Origin: an uncultured Alphaproteobacteria bacterium
GTDB lineage: Bacteria > Pseudomonadota > Alphaproteobacteria > Bin95
Assembly: GCA_913060845.1 (NCBI GenBank)
Contig: CAJXVF010000004.1
Coordinates: 1 to 18,218 of the forward strand
DNA: 18,218 nucleotides
Direction: 5' to 3'
Part shown: piece by piece, positions 1-6,698 of the stretch
Layout: each line of letters starts with the position of its first letter
Position numbering within the stretch: the first letter of the stretch is position 1
Notes under the pieces: generated by a model
What the model saw: only the letters and a program-made list of their open reading frames with translations
Databases searched by the model: none
Told to the model about the DNA's origin: nothing
Position numbers and translations under genes: made by a program

Positions 1-44
1 CACCTCTCTATTCGTCGGCACCGTCAGATGTGTATAAGAGACAG
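1..44. other. Nextera i5-side library adapter (not genomic)
   Basis: The first 44 bases are synthetic. Bases 1-3 match the end of the Illumina i5 adapter, 4-11 read CTCTCTAT (the S502 index), 12-25 match the read-1 primer part except for one base (C at 21 where G is expected), and 26-44 are the 19-base Tn5 mosaic end AGATGTGTATAAGAGACAG. The genome starts at 45. It should be trimmed before annotation, because an open frame through it gives a false protein beginning MCIRDR. Confidence 0.98.
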
Positions 45-531
45 ACCCAAGGGCGCGTGCGATTGCGCCCAGCCACCTCGCACCATTCACCGGGTCCAAC
101 CATGCGTGGGGGTCAACGGGTCCATGGTGGTGACCATGATCATGGCCGCCATCGGCATGGGCCGTGAAAACTGCTTCCTCCCGCGCCTCATGCCGTGTGG
201 TTCCTGGAACCCCGAGCAGAGCCAGGCTTGGAGCTTTCGCATTGAGCTTCCGGCGCGCCCGGTCCAGCCAAGGCGTTAGCTCTGGCCCGATCCAGATAAG
301 GATATCCGCTTCTGCCAGCGCCAACGCTTCTGACGGGCGCATGTGATAGCCATGGGGCGATGCCCCCGGCGGCAGCAATCGCACCGGCGCACCAACACCC
401 TCCATAGCCTTAGCCGCCAACGCATGGACTGCCGGTATGTCCGTTACGACCTTCGGTGCCGCTGCTGCTGGTATTGCGATAGCGCAGGCGGCGAGCAGGG
501 ATGACGTTATTCTAATGAATTGCTTAAACAT
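45..531 (-). CDS. znuA: Zinc ABC transporter periplasmic binding protein ZnuA (3' end missing)
   Basis: High-affinity zinc-binding protein that captures Zn2+ in the periplasm and passes it to ZnuB/ZnuC. Only the first 162 residues are present; the frame runs open into the left adapter, so the C-terminal half is lost. Residues 1-24 form a signal peptide (MFKQFIRITSSLLAACAIAI then PAAAA). H60 in GASPHGYHMRPSEA is the expected first zinc ligand. Residues 125-137 form a His-rich loop (HADGGHDHGHHHG), directly followed by DPHAWLDP with the second ligand H142. This loop-plus-DPHxWLDP arrangement is typical of the ZnuA branch of cluster A-1 binding proteins rather than the manganese branch. The ATG at 531 is chosen because the signal peptide starts there and only 48 bp separate it from the divergent zur. 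Probably Zur-repressed through the box at 548-562. Confidence 0.93.
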
Positions 532-548
532 GGGCGTCGATATATAAT
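520..548 (+). promoter_or_regulatory. Putative zur-znuCB promoter
   Basis: TTGCTT (520-525) and a perfect TATAAT (543-548) are separated by 17 bp, giving a sigma-70-like promoter pointing at zur (start 580). The -35 hexamer matches consensus only in its first three bases and lies inside the znuA coding start. The -10 element abuts the Zur box, so bound Zur would block polymerase. Read from sequence only; no start-site evidence. Confidence 0.5.
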
Positions 549-562
549 GTGATAACATAACA
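548..562. promoter_or_regulatory. Putative Zur operator in the znuA/zur divergent gap
   Basis: TGTGATAACATAACA matches the Zur/Fur-type palindrome TGTTATnnnATAACA at all fixed positions but one (G for T at 551). It is nearly centred in the 48-bp gap between the znuA and zur starts, so one site could control both directions. The flanking zinc genes and the encoded Zur support the call. The assignment to Zur is inference. Confidence 0.7.
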
Positions 563-579
563 ATCAATGGCCTTGCCCA

Positions 580-1086
580 ATGCCATCCAAATCCGATCCA
601 GATAACAAACCCGTCGCCTTCGACAGCCACGACCATCGCCGCTGCGTGCAAACCGCTGCGGCGGATGTTGAGGCAGTCTGTGCGGACCAGAACCTACGCC
701 TAACGCCCATCCGCCGCCGTGTGCTGGAGATTCTGCTGGAAGAACACCGCGCGCTGGGTGCCTATGATGTTCTGGCCCGCCTTTCTGCAGAAGGGCAGCC
801 TGCGCATCCACCCGTCGCCTACCGCGCGCTGGAGTTCCTGGTGAACCACGGCTTCGCGCACAAACTTGAACGGATGAACGCCTTCGTCGCTTGCGCACAA
901 CCGGGCGAGGACCACCGGCCTGTGTTCCTGATCTGCAGCGCCTGCAACGCCGTCGCGGAAGATGCCGCAGCTGGTGTCGGTGCAGCCCTTGGGCAGGCAG
1001 CCGGTGCCGTTGGGTTCGCCATCGCCAGTACTGCGATTGAGGCAGAGGGCCTCTGCCCTGGCTGCCGCGGGAATGCCGCCGTATGA
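580..1086 (+). CDS. zur: Fur-family zinc uptake regulator Zur
   Basis: Zinc-responsive repressor, 168 aa, which binds operators of zinc-uptake genes when loaded with Zn2+. The N-terminal winged helix includes LTPIRRRVLEILLEEHRALG (41-60) and the recognition stretch PPVAYRALEFL (77-87). The dimerisation half carries two CxxC pairs, C119-C122 (CSAC) and C159-C162 (CPGC), which form the structural zinc site of Fur proteins. The segment AFVACAQPGEDHRPVFLIC supplies likely sensory ligands. The spacing NHGFAHKLERMNAFVAC resembles Zur rather than Fur or PerR. The length is normal for Zur and the neighbours are znuA, znuC and znuB. Its stop overlaps the znuC start (ATGA at 1083-1086), so translation is probably coupled. 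The operator at 548-562 implies autoregulation. Confidence 0.93.
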   Translation: MPSKSDPDNKPVAFDSHDHRRCVQTAAADVEAVCADQNLRLTPIRRRVLEILLEEHRALGAYDVLARLSAEGQPAHPPVAYRALEFLVNHGFAHKLERMNAFVACAQPGEDHRPVFLICSACNAVAEDAAAGVGAALGQAAGAVGFAIASTAIEAEGLCPGCRGNAAV

Positions 1087-1865
1087 GCCTGCTAACAGCG
1101 ACCAGTGCCGCTGTCCAACTGGGCGGGCGAACTGTGCTGCACGGCATTGACTTCGCCATTGATCCTGGTGAAATCGTCACCATTGTCGGGCCGAATGGCT
1201 CTGGCAAAACAACATTTCTGCGCCTGCTCGTGGGCGCGCTCCAAGCCGCATCCGGCACTGTCGCGCGCCAACCTGGATTAGCGATTGGCTATGTCCCACA
1301 GCGCTTAGCCGTTGATGGCACAATGCCGATGACGGTCGAGCGCTTCCTCAATTTACCTGTCCGGCGAGACCGCACTGCCATCGCAGAAACCGTGGCATTG
1401 ACTGGCTTGGAAGGCATGGAGCACCGCCAGCTTACAGCGCTTTCAGGTGGCCAATTTCAGCGGGCACTCCTGGCGCGGGCGCTCCTTGGCAAGCCTGATC
1501 TTCTGGTACTCGACGAACCGACCCAGGGCTTGGACCAACAGGGCGAGGCCGAATTTTACAGCTTGCTTGAGACCATCCGCCAAGACATGGGCTGCGCGGT
1601 GCTGCTGGTCAGCCATGATCTGCATGTGGTGATGCGGGCGTCTGACCGCGTGATCTGCCTCAATGGGCATATCTGCTGCCAGGGCGCGCCGACGGTCGTT
1701 TCAGAAGCACCGGAATACCGCGCGCTCTTTGGCCTCGGCAGCCAAGGCGCGCTGGCCTTGTATCGCCATGACCATGATCACGCACATGATCACGCGCACG
1801 GCCATAATCACGACCACGGCCACAATCATGATCACAGCCATTTAGAAACTTCCCCTGATGCTTGA
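1083..1865 (+). CDS. znuC: Zinc ABC transporter ATP-binding protein ZnuC with poly-His tail
   Basis: Cytoplasmic ATPase that powers zinc import through ZnuB, 260 aa. Walker A is GPNGSGKTT (36-44), Q-loop VPQ (71-73), signature LSGGQ (120-124), Walker B LLVLDEP (140-146) and H-loop SHD (177-179). Beyond the ordinary NBD, residues 229-253 hold 13 histidines at strictly alternating positions with D, A, G, N or S between them, followed by a short acidic end. This tail is coded at 1767-1841. His-rich tails occur in some ZnuC proteins and could bind Zn2+ on the cytoplasmic side as a sensor or buffer; that role is inference. It overlaps zur by 4 nt and znuB by 8 nt, so the three genes form one operon. 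Confidence 0.95.
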   Translation: MSLLTATSAAVQLGGRTVLHGIDFAIDPGEIVTIVGPNGSGKTTFLRLLVGALQAASGTVARQPGLAIGYVPQRLAVDGTMPMTVERFLNLPVRRDRTAIAETVALTGLEGMEHRQLTALSGGQFQRALLARALLGKPDLLVLDEPTQGLDQQGEAEFYSLLETIRQDMGCAVLLVSHDLHVVMRASDRVICLNGHICCQGAPTVVSEAPEYRALFGLGSQGALALYRHDHDHAHDHAHGHNHDHGHNHDHSHLETSPDA

Positions 1866-2673
1866 CGATTTTATGCTGCGGGCTGGATTGGCAGGCATTG
1901 GCGTGGCGCTGGCTGCAGGGCCACTCGGCTGCTTTGTTGTGTGGCGTCGGATGGCCTATTTCGGCGATGCAACCGCCCATGCGGCGATCCTAGGCGTCGC
2001 ACTGGCGCTGGCGCTGTCCGTTTCGCCATTCCTAGGCGTCCTCGCCGTATCCCTGTTGATGGCCGTCACCGTCGCTGGTCTGACTGGCAGGGGATACGGC
2101 ACGGACACGTTGCTTGGGGTTCTCGCCCATACTGGCTTGGCGCTCGGCCTCGTCGCCGCATCCCTGATTGCAGGGGCGCAGGTCGATCTGATGGCGTTTC
2201 TGATCGGCGATATCCTAGCGGTCGGCAAAACAGACCTTGCGATCATTTGGGGCGGTGCCGCTCTGGTTCTGGCACTGCTTGCGTGGCGCTGGCGGGCACT
2301 CCTAACCGCGACGCTCAACGCCGACCTCGCCTTTGCATCCGGCCTGCCGCCACGGCGGGAGGAAATGTTGCTCACGCTGGCGCTGGCTATTGTCGTTGCC
2401 GTCGCAATCAAAGTTGTTGGCGCACTGCTCATCACCGCATTGCTGATTATTCCAGCAGCCGCTGCCCGGCCCCTAGCCCGCACGCCGGAGATGATGGCAG
2501 CGTTGGCGGCAGGCATTGGTGCAATTGCAGCGATCTCCGGCCTTGTGGGCTCTTATCTTGCGGATACGCCAACGGGGCCAAGCATTGTCGCAGCCGCAGC
2601 GGCCCTGTTCGCTATCGTCAATATCGCCGCATCGCTCTACCGTCGCCTTGACAGGAGCGGCCCGAGCGCCTGA
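1858..2673 (+). CDS. znuB: Zinc ABC transporter permease ZnuB
   Basis: Inner-membrane permease of the ABC-3 family, 271 aa. The sequence is almost wholly hydrophobic, with about eight membrane segments. The loop WRRMAYFGDATAHAAILGVA (29-48) and the late segment GALLITALLIIPAAAARPLA are hallmarks of ZnuB/MntB/TroC permeases; the second lies near the ATPase-docking region. The ATG at 1858 overlaps the end of znuC by 8 nt, consistent with coupled translation. The zinc assignment over manganese rests on the linked zur and the His-rich ZnuA and ZnuC. The C-terminus ends in a short basic, charged tail (YRRLDRSGPSA). Confidence 0.94.
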   Translation: MLDDFMLRAGLAGIGVALAAGPLGCFVVWRRMAYFGDATAHAAILGVALALALSVSPFLGVLAVSLLMAVTVAGLTGRGYGTDTLLGVLAHTGLALGLVAASLIAGAQVDLMAFLIGDILAVGKTDLAIIWGGAALVLALLAWRWRALLTATLNADLAFASGLPPRREEMLLTLALAIVVAVAIKVVGALLITALLIIPAAAARPLARTPEMMAALAAGIGAIAAISGLVGSYLADTPTGPSIVAAAAALFAIVNIAASLYRRLDRSGPSA

Positions 2674-2683
2674 AAAGGTGGCT

Positions 2684-4384
2684 ATGGGTAGAGTAATCAA
2701 CATCTTCTTTCGGGCGCGGGAGACGCGGCCATTCGTGGTGCTCGCCTGCCTTGTGCTAGGCGGCATCGCAGAATTGGCCAGCATCAGCACATTGCTGCCA
2801 GTCGCGACGTCAATCGTCGGTGGGGATGATGAAAACTCCTCCCCGTTGAACCAGTTCGTGCGCGACACAATCCAATCAGCCGGTCTTGAGCCATCGCTTG
2901 GCGTTATGATCGCCATTGTCGTGGCGTTCATCGCCATTCGTGCGCTACTGCTGTTCGCGGCGTTGAGCTATGCTGGCATCACGGCAGCGCGGGTCTCGAT
3001 CAGCCTCCGCCGCCGCTTGATCGCGGCTGTATTCGACGCGCGCTGGCGCTTTTATGCGGACCAGAACAGCGGCCGCTTTGCCAATACCATCGCCAATGAT
3101 GCAGGCCGCGCGGGGGACGCTTACCAGCTTGCCGCCCGCGTTGTGGCCTATGGTGTGCAGGCCGTCGCTTACGTGATTGCGGCCCTTCTAATAGACTGGA
3201 AGCTAGCACTGGCAGGCTTGGCTGCCGGTGTCTTTATCGCCCTGGCGCTTAGCTGGTTGATCCGCATTTCACGCAAAGCCGGATACAAGCAAACGGATCG
3301 CACGTCTGATCTGACCAGCTACATGGTCGACATGCTGGGTAATATCAAAGCCCTGAAAGCCATGGCACGCCACGGCGCGATGCTGGCGCAGATGACACGC
3401 ACACTGAAGCGGCTGCGGAAGTCGCTCGTGACACGAGAAATCTCCCGCCAAGGCCTGTTGCAAGGCGGTGATGTCCTTGTCGCCGCACTGATCGGTGGGG
3501 GCGTGTTTCTGGCCCATACCGTCTGGCAAACGCCGCTGCCGGAACTGATGGTCAGCGGCGTCATCTTCTTCCAACTCGTATCCTTCGCCAACAAGCTACA
3601 GAAATTCCTGCAGCAATCGGCGCAGGTTGAAAGCGCTTATCTCCGCGCCGAACGCCTGATTGAACGGGCGGAAGCCAACCAGGAAGAATGGACAGGCCTC
3701 CACGTGCCGTCACTTGATGATGGCCTCCGCCTAGACAATGTCAGCTTCGCCCATGGCGATAACCAGGTGCTGGCTGACCTTAGCTTGGATATCCCAGCGA
3801 ACGGCATCACAGTTTTCATGGGACCGTCTGGGTCCGGCAAAACCACAATCGTTGATTTGCTGATCGGCCTGAATACGGCGGATACAGGGCGGGTTATCAT
3901 TGGGGACGCGCCGATTGACGACGTAGATATCAAGGCCTGGCGTCGGCGGATCGGCTATGTCCCACAAGAACTCAGCCTGTTCCATGCCAATATCCGCGAG
4001 AACATTACGCTTGGCGATGAGGCGATTTCAGACGATCTGGTCTGGGCTGCATTGGAGCAAGTGAGCGCCAAAGAGTTTGTCAGCGCGATGCCAGACGGCC
4101 TGGATACAGACGTCGGCGAAATGGGCGGCAAGCTTTCCGGCGGGCAGCGGCAGCGCATATCTTTGGCACGGGCGCTGGTCACGGGGCCAGAAGTGCTCGT
4201 GCTAGATGAAGTCACCAGCGCGCTTGATCCGGAAAGCGAAGCAGCGATTGTAGAGAACATCGCCGCACTCAATGGCCGCTACACGATCATCGCCATCACG
4301 CACCGTCCCGCTTGGACGGAGATCGCAGACAAGCTTTATCAAGTTTCGCCCGGGTCCGTCACGCTCATCGAGCGATCTCATTAG
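2684..4384 (+). CDS. ABC exporter, fused membrane and ATPase domains (MsbA-like)
   Basis: A half-size type IV ABC exporter, 566 aa, expected to work as a dimer in the inner membrane; the substrate is unknown. The membrane domain covers roughly 15-310. The nucleotide-binding domain has Walker A GPSGSGKTT (380-388), Q-loop Q428, X-loop TDVGEMG (475-481), signature LSGGQRQR (484-491), Walker B VLVLDE (504-509, catalytic E509) and H-loop H540. The X-loop is specific to exporters and argues against an import function. The ATG at 2684 is chosen because AAGGTGG stands just upstream and it lies 10 nt after the znuB stop. A longer frame opening at 2516 would overlap znuB by about 160 nt and adds a sequence with no membrane or domain character. 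The position suggests co-transcription with zur-znuCB. It could be a lipid or peptide exporter; nothing in the sequence links it to zinc. Confidence 0.88.
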   Translation: MGRVINIFFRARETRPFVVLACLVLGGIAELASISTLLPVATSIVGGDDENSSPLNQFVRDTIQSAGLEPSLGVMIAIVVAFIAIRALLLFAALSYAGITAARVSISLRRRLIAAVFDARWRFYADQNSGRFANTIANDAGRAGDAYQLAARVVAYGVQAVAYVIAALLIDWKLALAGLAAGVFIALALSWLIRISRKAGYKQTDRTSDLTSYMVDMLGNIKALKAMARHGAMLAQMTRTLKRLRKSLVTREISRQGLLQGGDVLVAALIGGGVFLAHTVWQTPLPELMVSGVIFFQLVSFANKLQKFLQQSAQVESAYLRAERLIERAEANQEEWTGLHVPSLDDGLRLDNVSFAHGDNQVLADLSLDIPANGITVFMGPSGSGKTTIVDLLIGLNTADTGRVIIGDAPIDDVDIKAWRRRIGYVPQELSLFHANIRENITLGDEAISDDLVWAALEQVSAKEFVSAMPDGLDTDVGEMGGKLSGGQRQRISLARALVTGPEVLVLDEVTSALDPESEAAIVENIAALNGRYTIIAITHRPAWTEIADKLYQVSPGSVTLIERSH

Positions 4385-4392
4385 CTAAGGGC

Positions 4393-4461
4393 GTGCTGGC
4401 AACACAACAGTCGCCAGCACCTCATCGAACACCTCCCAAACGGCCAAGGCTTACCTGGCCG
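4393..4461. terminator. Two hairpins in the convergent gap, possible bidirectional terminator
   Basis: The 97-bp gap between two convergent genes holds two inverted repeats. GTGCTGGC (4393-4400) pairs with GCCAGCAC (4413-4420) across a 12-nt loop. CGGCCA plus GG (4441-4449) pairs with CCTGGCCG (4454-4461), giving 8 bp with one bulged A and a short CTTA loop. Neither has a T-run, so intrinsic termination is uncertain; they may act as 3'-end stabilisers or with Rho. Confidence 0.4.
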
Positions 4462-4481
4462 CTGAGGAGTTCAATGTTTGG

Positions 4482-5522
4482 CTATAGCGCCGCTTCTGCG
4501 ATGACACGCATCGCGTCTTTGCTGGCACCGCCAAGCAGGATGGCACCAACGGAACCGTCCTTGCCCGCTTCTTTCCAGACTTGCACCCGATCCTTGATCC
4601 GATCCGCCGGGCCGACGAGGCAGAGCTCATCCACCAATGCATCCGGCACTGCAGCCATCGCATCCTTGCGGCGGCCACCGAGGAAATTGTCCTGAATCTC
4701 ACGGGCGGCATCTTCGTAGCCAAGGCGCTTGGCGTAGTCGTTGTAGAAATTCTTCTCCCGTGCACCCATGCCACCGATATAAAGCGCCAGTTCCGGCTTG
4801 ATCTTGTCACGGCAGGCCTGCAGGTCATCCCCCATGGCGACGCGGACATAGGGCGAGACGTCGAAATCCGCCATGGTCTTGCCGTCCTTGCGCTTGGTGA
4901 TGCCATCTTGGACATGATCCGTAATCAGACCCGCCTGTTCTGGCGACATATAAATCGGCAAGGTTCCGTCAGCCACTTCACCCGCTGTGCGGAGGCCTGC
5001 GGGAGAGAATGAGGCCGTGTAGATCGGGTTGGTTGGGTCACCATGCAGGATGCTCTTCAGCGGCTTGCCAAGGCCTGTCGCGCCTTCGCCTGCATAAGGG
5101 ATCTGATAATGTTCGCCCTCATGCATCAGCGGTTCATCGCGTGCCAGGGCTTTGCGCAGGATTTCGATATATTCCCGCGTCCGCATTAACGGCTTACCGA
5201 ATTTCTCGCCATGCCAGCCCTCAATCACTTGCGGGCCAGACGGGCCGACGCCCATGAGGAAACGGCCGCCAGACATGGCATTCAACGTCATCATCGTCAT
5301 TGCGGCGCATGCGGGTGTGCGGGCAGGCATCTGCATAATGCCAGCACCGGCTTTGATTTTAGTGGTCTGCGCCAACACCCATGTCAGCGGTGTCACTGTA
5401 TCAACACCCCAGCTTTCGCCGGACCAAACGCTATCGAACCCAAGGCGCTCAGCTTCCAGCACCACATCCATATCCGGCCCACCGGCCTCGCCCTTATATT
5501 TGAGCAACATTCCCAATCGCAT
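4482..5522 (-). CDS. LLM-class (luciferase-like) F420-type oxidoreductase
   Basis: A TIM-barrel oxidoreductase of the bacterial luciferase-like superfamily, 346 aa, predicted to use F420 or a flavin; the substrate is unknown. The start MRLGMLLKYKG is followed by FDSVWSGESWGVDTVTPLTW (29-48), GAGIMQMPARTPACAAM (59-75), LSxGRF-type MSGGRFLMGVG (83-93) and GPQVIEGWHGEKFGKPLMRT (96-115). This signature set is typical of F420-dependent LLM proteins. The ATG at 5522 is preferred because the barrel's first strand begins there and GGATGGGG lies about 9 nt upstream. ATGs at 5537 and 5531 are possible. The open frame reaches 5687, but that extension is low-complexity and covers the presumed promoter. 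It is divergent from the broken LysR-type gene at 5713, a common layout for a regulator and its target. F420 use is inferred from family resemblance; no F420 biosynthesis gene is in the window. Confidence 0.88.
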   Translation of the reverse strand: MRLGMLLKYKGEAGGPDMDVVLEAERLGFDSVWSGESWGVDTVTPLTWVLAQTTKIKAGAGIMQMPARTPACAAMTMMTLNAMSGGRFLMGVGPSGPQVIEGWHGEKFGKPLMRTREYIEILRKALARDEPLMHEGEHYQIPYAGEGATGLGKPLKSILHGDPTNPIYTASFSPAGLRTAGEVADGTLPIYMSPEQAGLITDHVQDGITKRKDGKTMADFDVSPYVRVAMGDDLQACRDKIKPELALYIGGMGAREKNFYNDYAKRLGYEDAAREIQDNFLGGRRKDAMAAVPDALVDELCLVGPADRIKDRVQVWKEAGKDGSVGAILLGGASKDAMRVIAEAAL

Positions 5523-5666
5523 CGCGTACATCCCCATCCGGTTTTCAGTATTCGGCTCATCATAAGCGGAGGCTGGAGGGTTCGGGAAGTGGCTCGCGCT
5601 TGGAGTAGAAACGCCATCAGCAGCGCCGTGACGCTTGGCAGGTAGGTCTAGCTCCGGCGCCATATA

Positions 5667-5710
5667 TCGGATAACCCTTATATTCATCTTGTTTCTTCGG
5701 ATATTCCGAA
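5667..5710. promoter_or_regulatory. Candidate LysR operator upstream of the regulator gene
   Basis: TTCGGATATTCCGAA (5696-5710) is an inverted repeat with perfect 6-bp arms around TAT, ending two bases before the LysR ATG. The half-site TCGGATA also occurs at 5667-5673, exactly 30 bp (about three helical turns) from its copy at 5697-5703. A dyad plus an in-phase half-site in a divergent LysR/target gap is what a LysR-type binding region looks like. Assignment to this regulator is inference. Confidence 0.45.
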
Positions 5711-5712
5711 CT

Positions 5713-6633
5713 ATGGCCTCGGCGAAATCCTTACGCCTGCTCAGCTACTTCGTCCACATTGCGAGGGCAGGCTCCATCAGCGGCGCAGCGGCAGAGTTGC
5801 GCTTGTCCTCCGTTGTCGTCAGTGAAGCACTGTCTGAACTTGAGGCGGAAATGGGCGTCACGCTGGCGCGCCGGACGACGCGGTCATTTGCTTTGACACC
5901 ACTTGGCGAGGCTGTTCTGAAAAAGGGTACCGCCTCCCTAGACGCCGCAGACGCCGCCCTCACTTTTGGAGCCAGCACATAGGCCAATCTCTCCAGCGCT
6001 GTCCACATCTCTGCACCAACAGAGCTCGCCGCAATCTGGCTACCGCCCCTGCTAAAGCGCTTTGAAGCGGCCTGCCCAGAGGTCCAGGTCGAAATGCAGG
6101 TGGATGATAGACCGCCAAGCCTGGGTGCTGGTCCGATCGATATGGCGATTTCTGCTGGCTACGATCTAAACCCTCAATCAACCAGTCGCGCCGGCGCACT
6201 GCTGCCCCTTGCCCTGGTCGCAACACCAGATCTAATCACTGGCGGTCCCGCGCGGGAAACATTGCCGGCGCGGATCAAACGAATCGGCTTGGTTGGGCGA
6301 CCCAGCATACGTGCTGACACTGCAGAAATATGGGCTCTGCCTCTGCGCCGCAATCGCTCAAGCACGGTTCTGAAGCTACCGGCTTCCCAGCGGTTTGCCG
6401 TGAATAACCGGCTGGTTGCTCGGGAAATAGCGCTGGCTGGCCTTAGCTCTGCATTATTGATTGAGCACAGCGTGAAGGACGCTCTCTCCACCGGTCAATT
6501 GCAGCTGGTTGACCCTCGTTACACCTACGGCCATGTCACGGTCAAAATTCAAATACGAGACCGATATCCAACCGCGGCAGCACTAAGTCTGCGCCAGTTT
6601 TTAGAGGACCAGCCTGAACCGCCAAACAGCTGA
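5713..6633 (+). pseudogene. LysR-family transcriptional regulator interrupted by an in-frame TAG
   Basis: Reading from the ATG at 5713, the frame encodes a LysR winged helix: SLRLLSYFVHIARAGSISGA, then AAELRLSSVVVSEALSELEA, then MGVTLARRTTRSFALTPLGE. It meets TAG at 5980-5982 (codon 90). The same frame continues without another stop to 6633. It gives a plausible effector domain, including AVHISAPTELAAIWLPPLLK soon after the stop, IDMAISAGY, and RFAVNNRLVAREIALAGLSS near the end. With the TAG read as an amino acid the product is 306 aa, normal for the family. The stop falls between the linker helix and the effector domain. CAG (Gln) is one single-base ancestor of TAG. Alternatives are a sequencing error or a split gene, with an internal ATG available at 6094. 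It is divergent from the LLM oxidoreductase, its likely target. Confidence 0.82.
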
Positions 6634-6698
6634 CTTGCCAGCCCCATAGCCCACGTGCTGAATTAGCGCCATCGAACGCCACACAGGACTAGCACACT

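Noticed and set aside
28..279. 83-residue open frame starting MCIRDR
   Set aside because: Its start lies in the Tn5 mosaic end and the rest is antisense to znuA. MCIRDR is a translated adapter.
524..1258. 244-residue minus-strand open frame opposite zur and znuC
   Set aside because: Arg/Gly/Ser-rich shadow with no domain, antisense to two clearly real genes and across the Zur operator.
1767..1841. DNA tandem repeat or CRISPR-like array at the CAT/CAC-rich stretch
   Set aside because: The periodicity is codon-level (His every second codon) within the znuC frame, with no repeat-spacer structure.
2516..2683. 56-residue N-terminal extension of the ABC exporter
   Set aside because: It lies wholly within znuB in another frame apart from 10 nt, has no domain character, and a better ribosome site precedes the ATG at 2684.
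5523..5687. Longer start for the LLM oxidoreductase
   Set aside because: The extra residues lack family similarity and would consume the divergent promoter region; the barrel starts at MRLGMLL.
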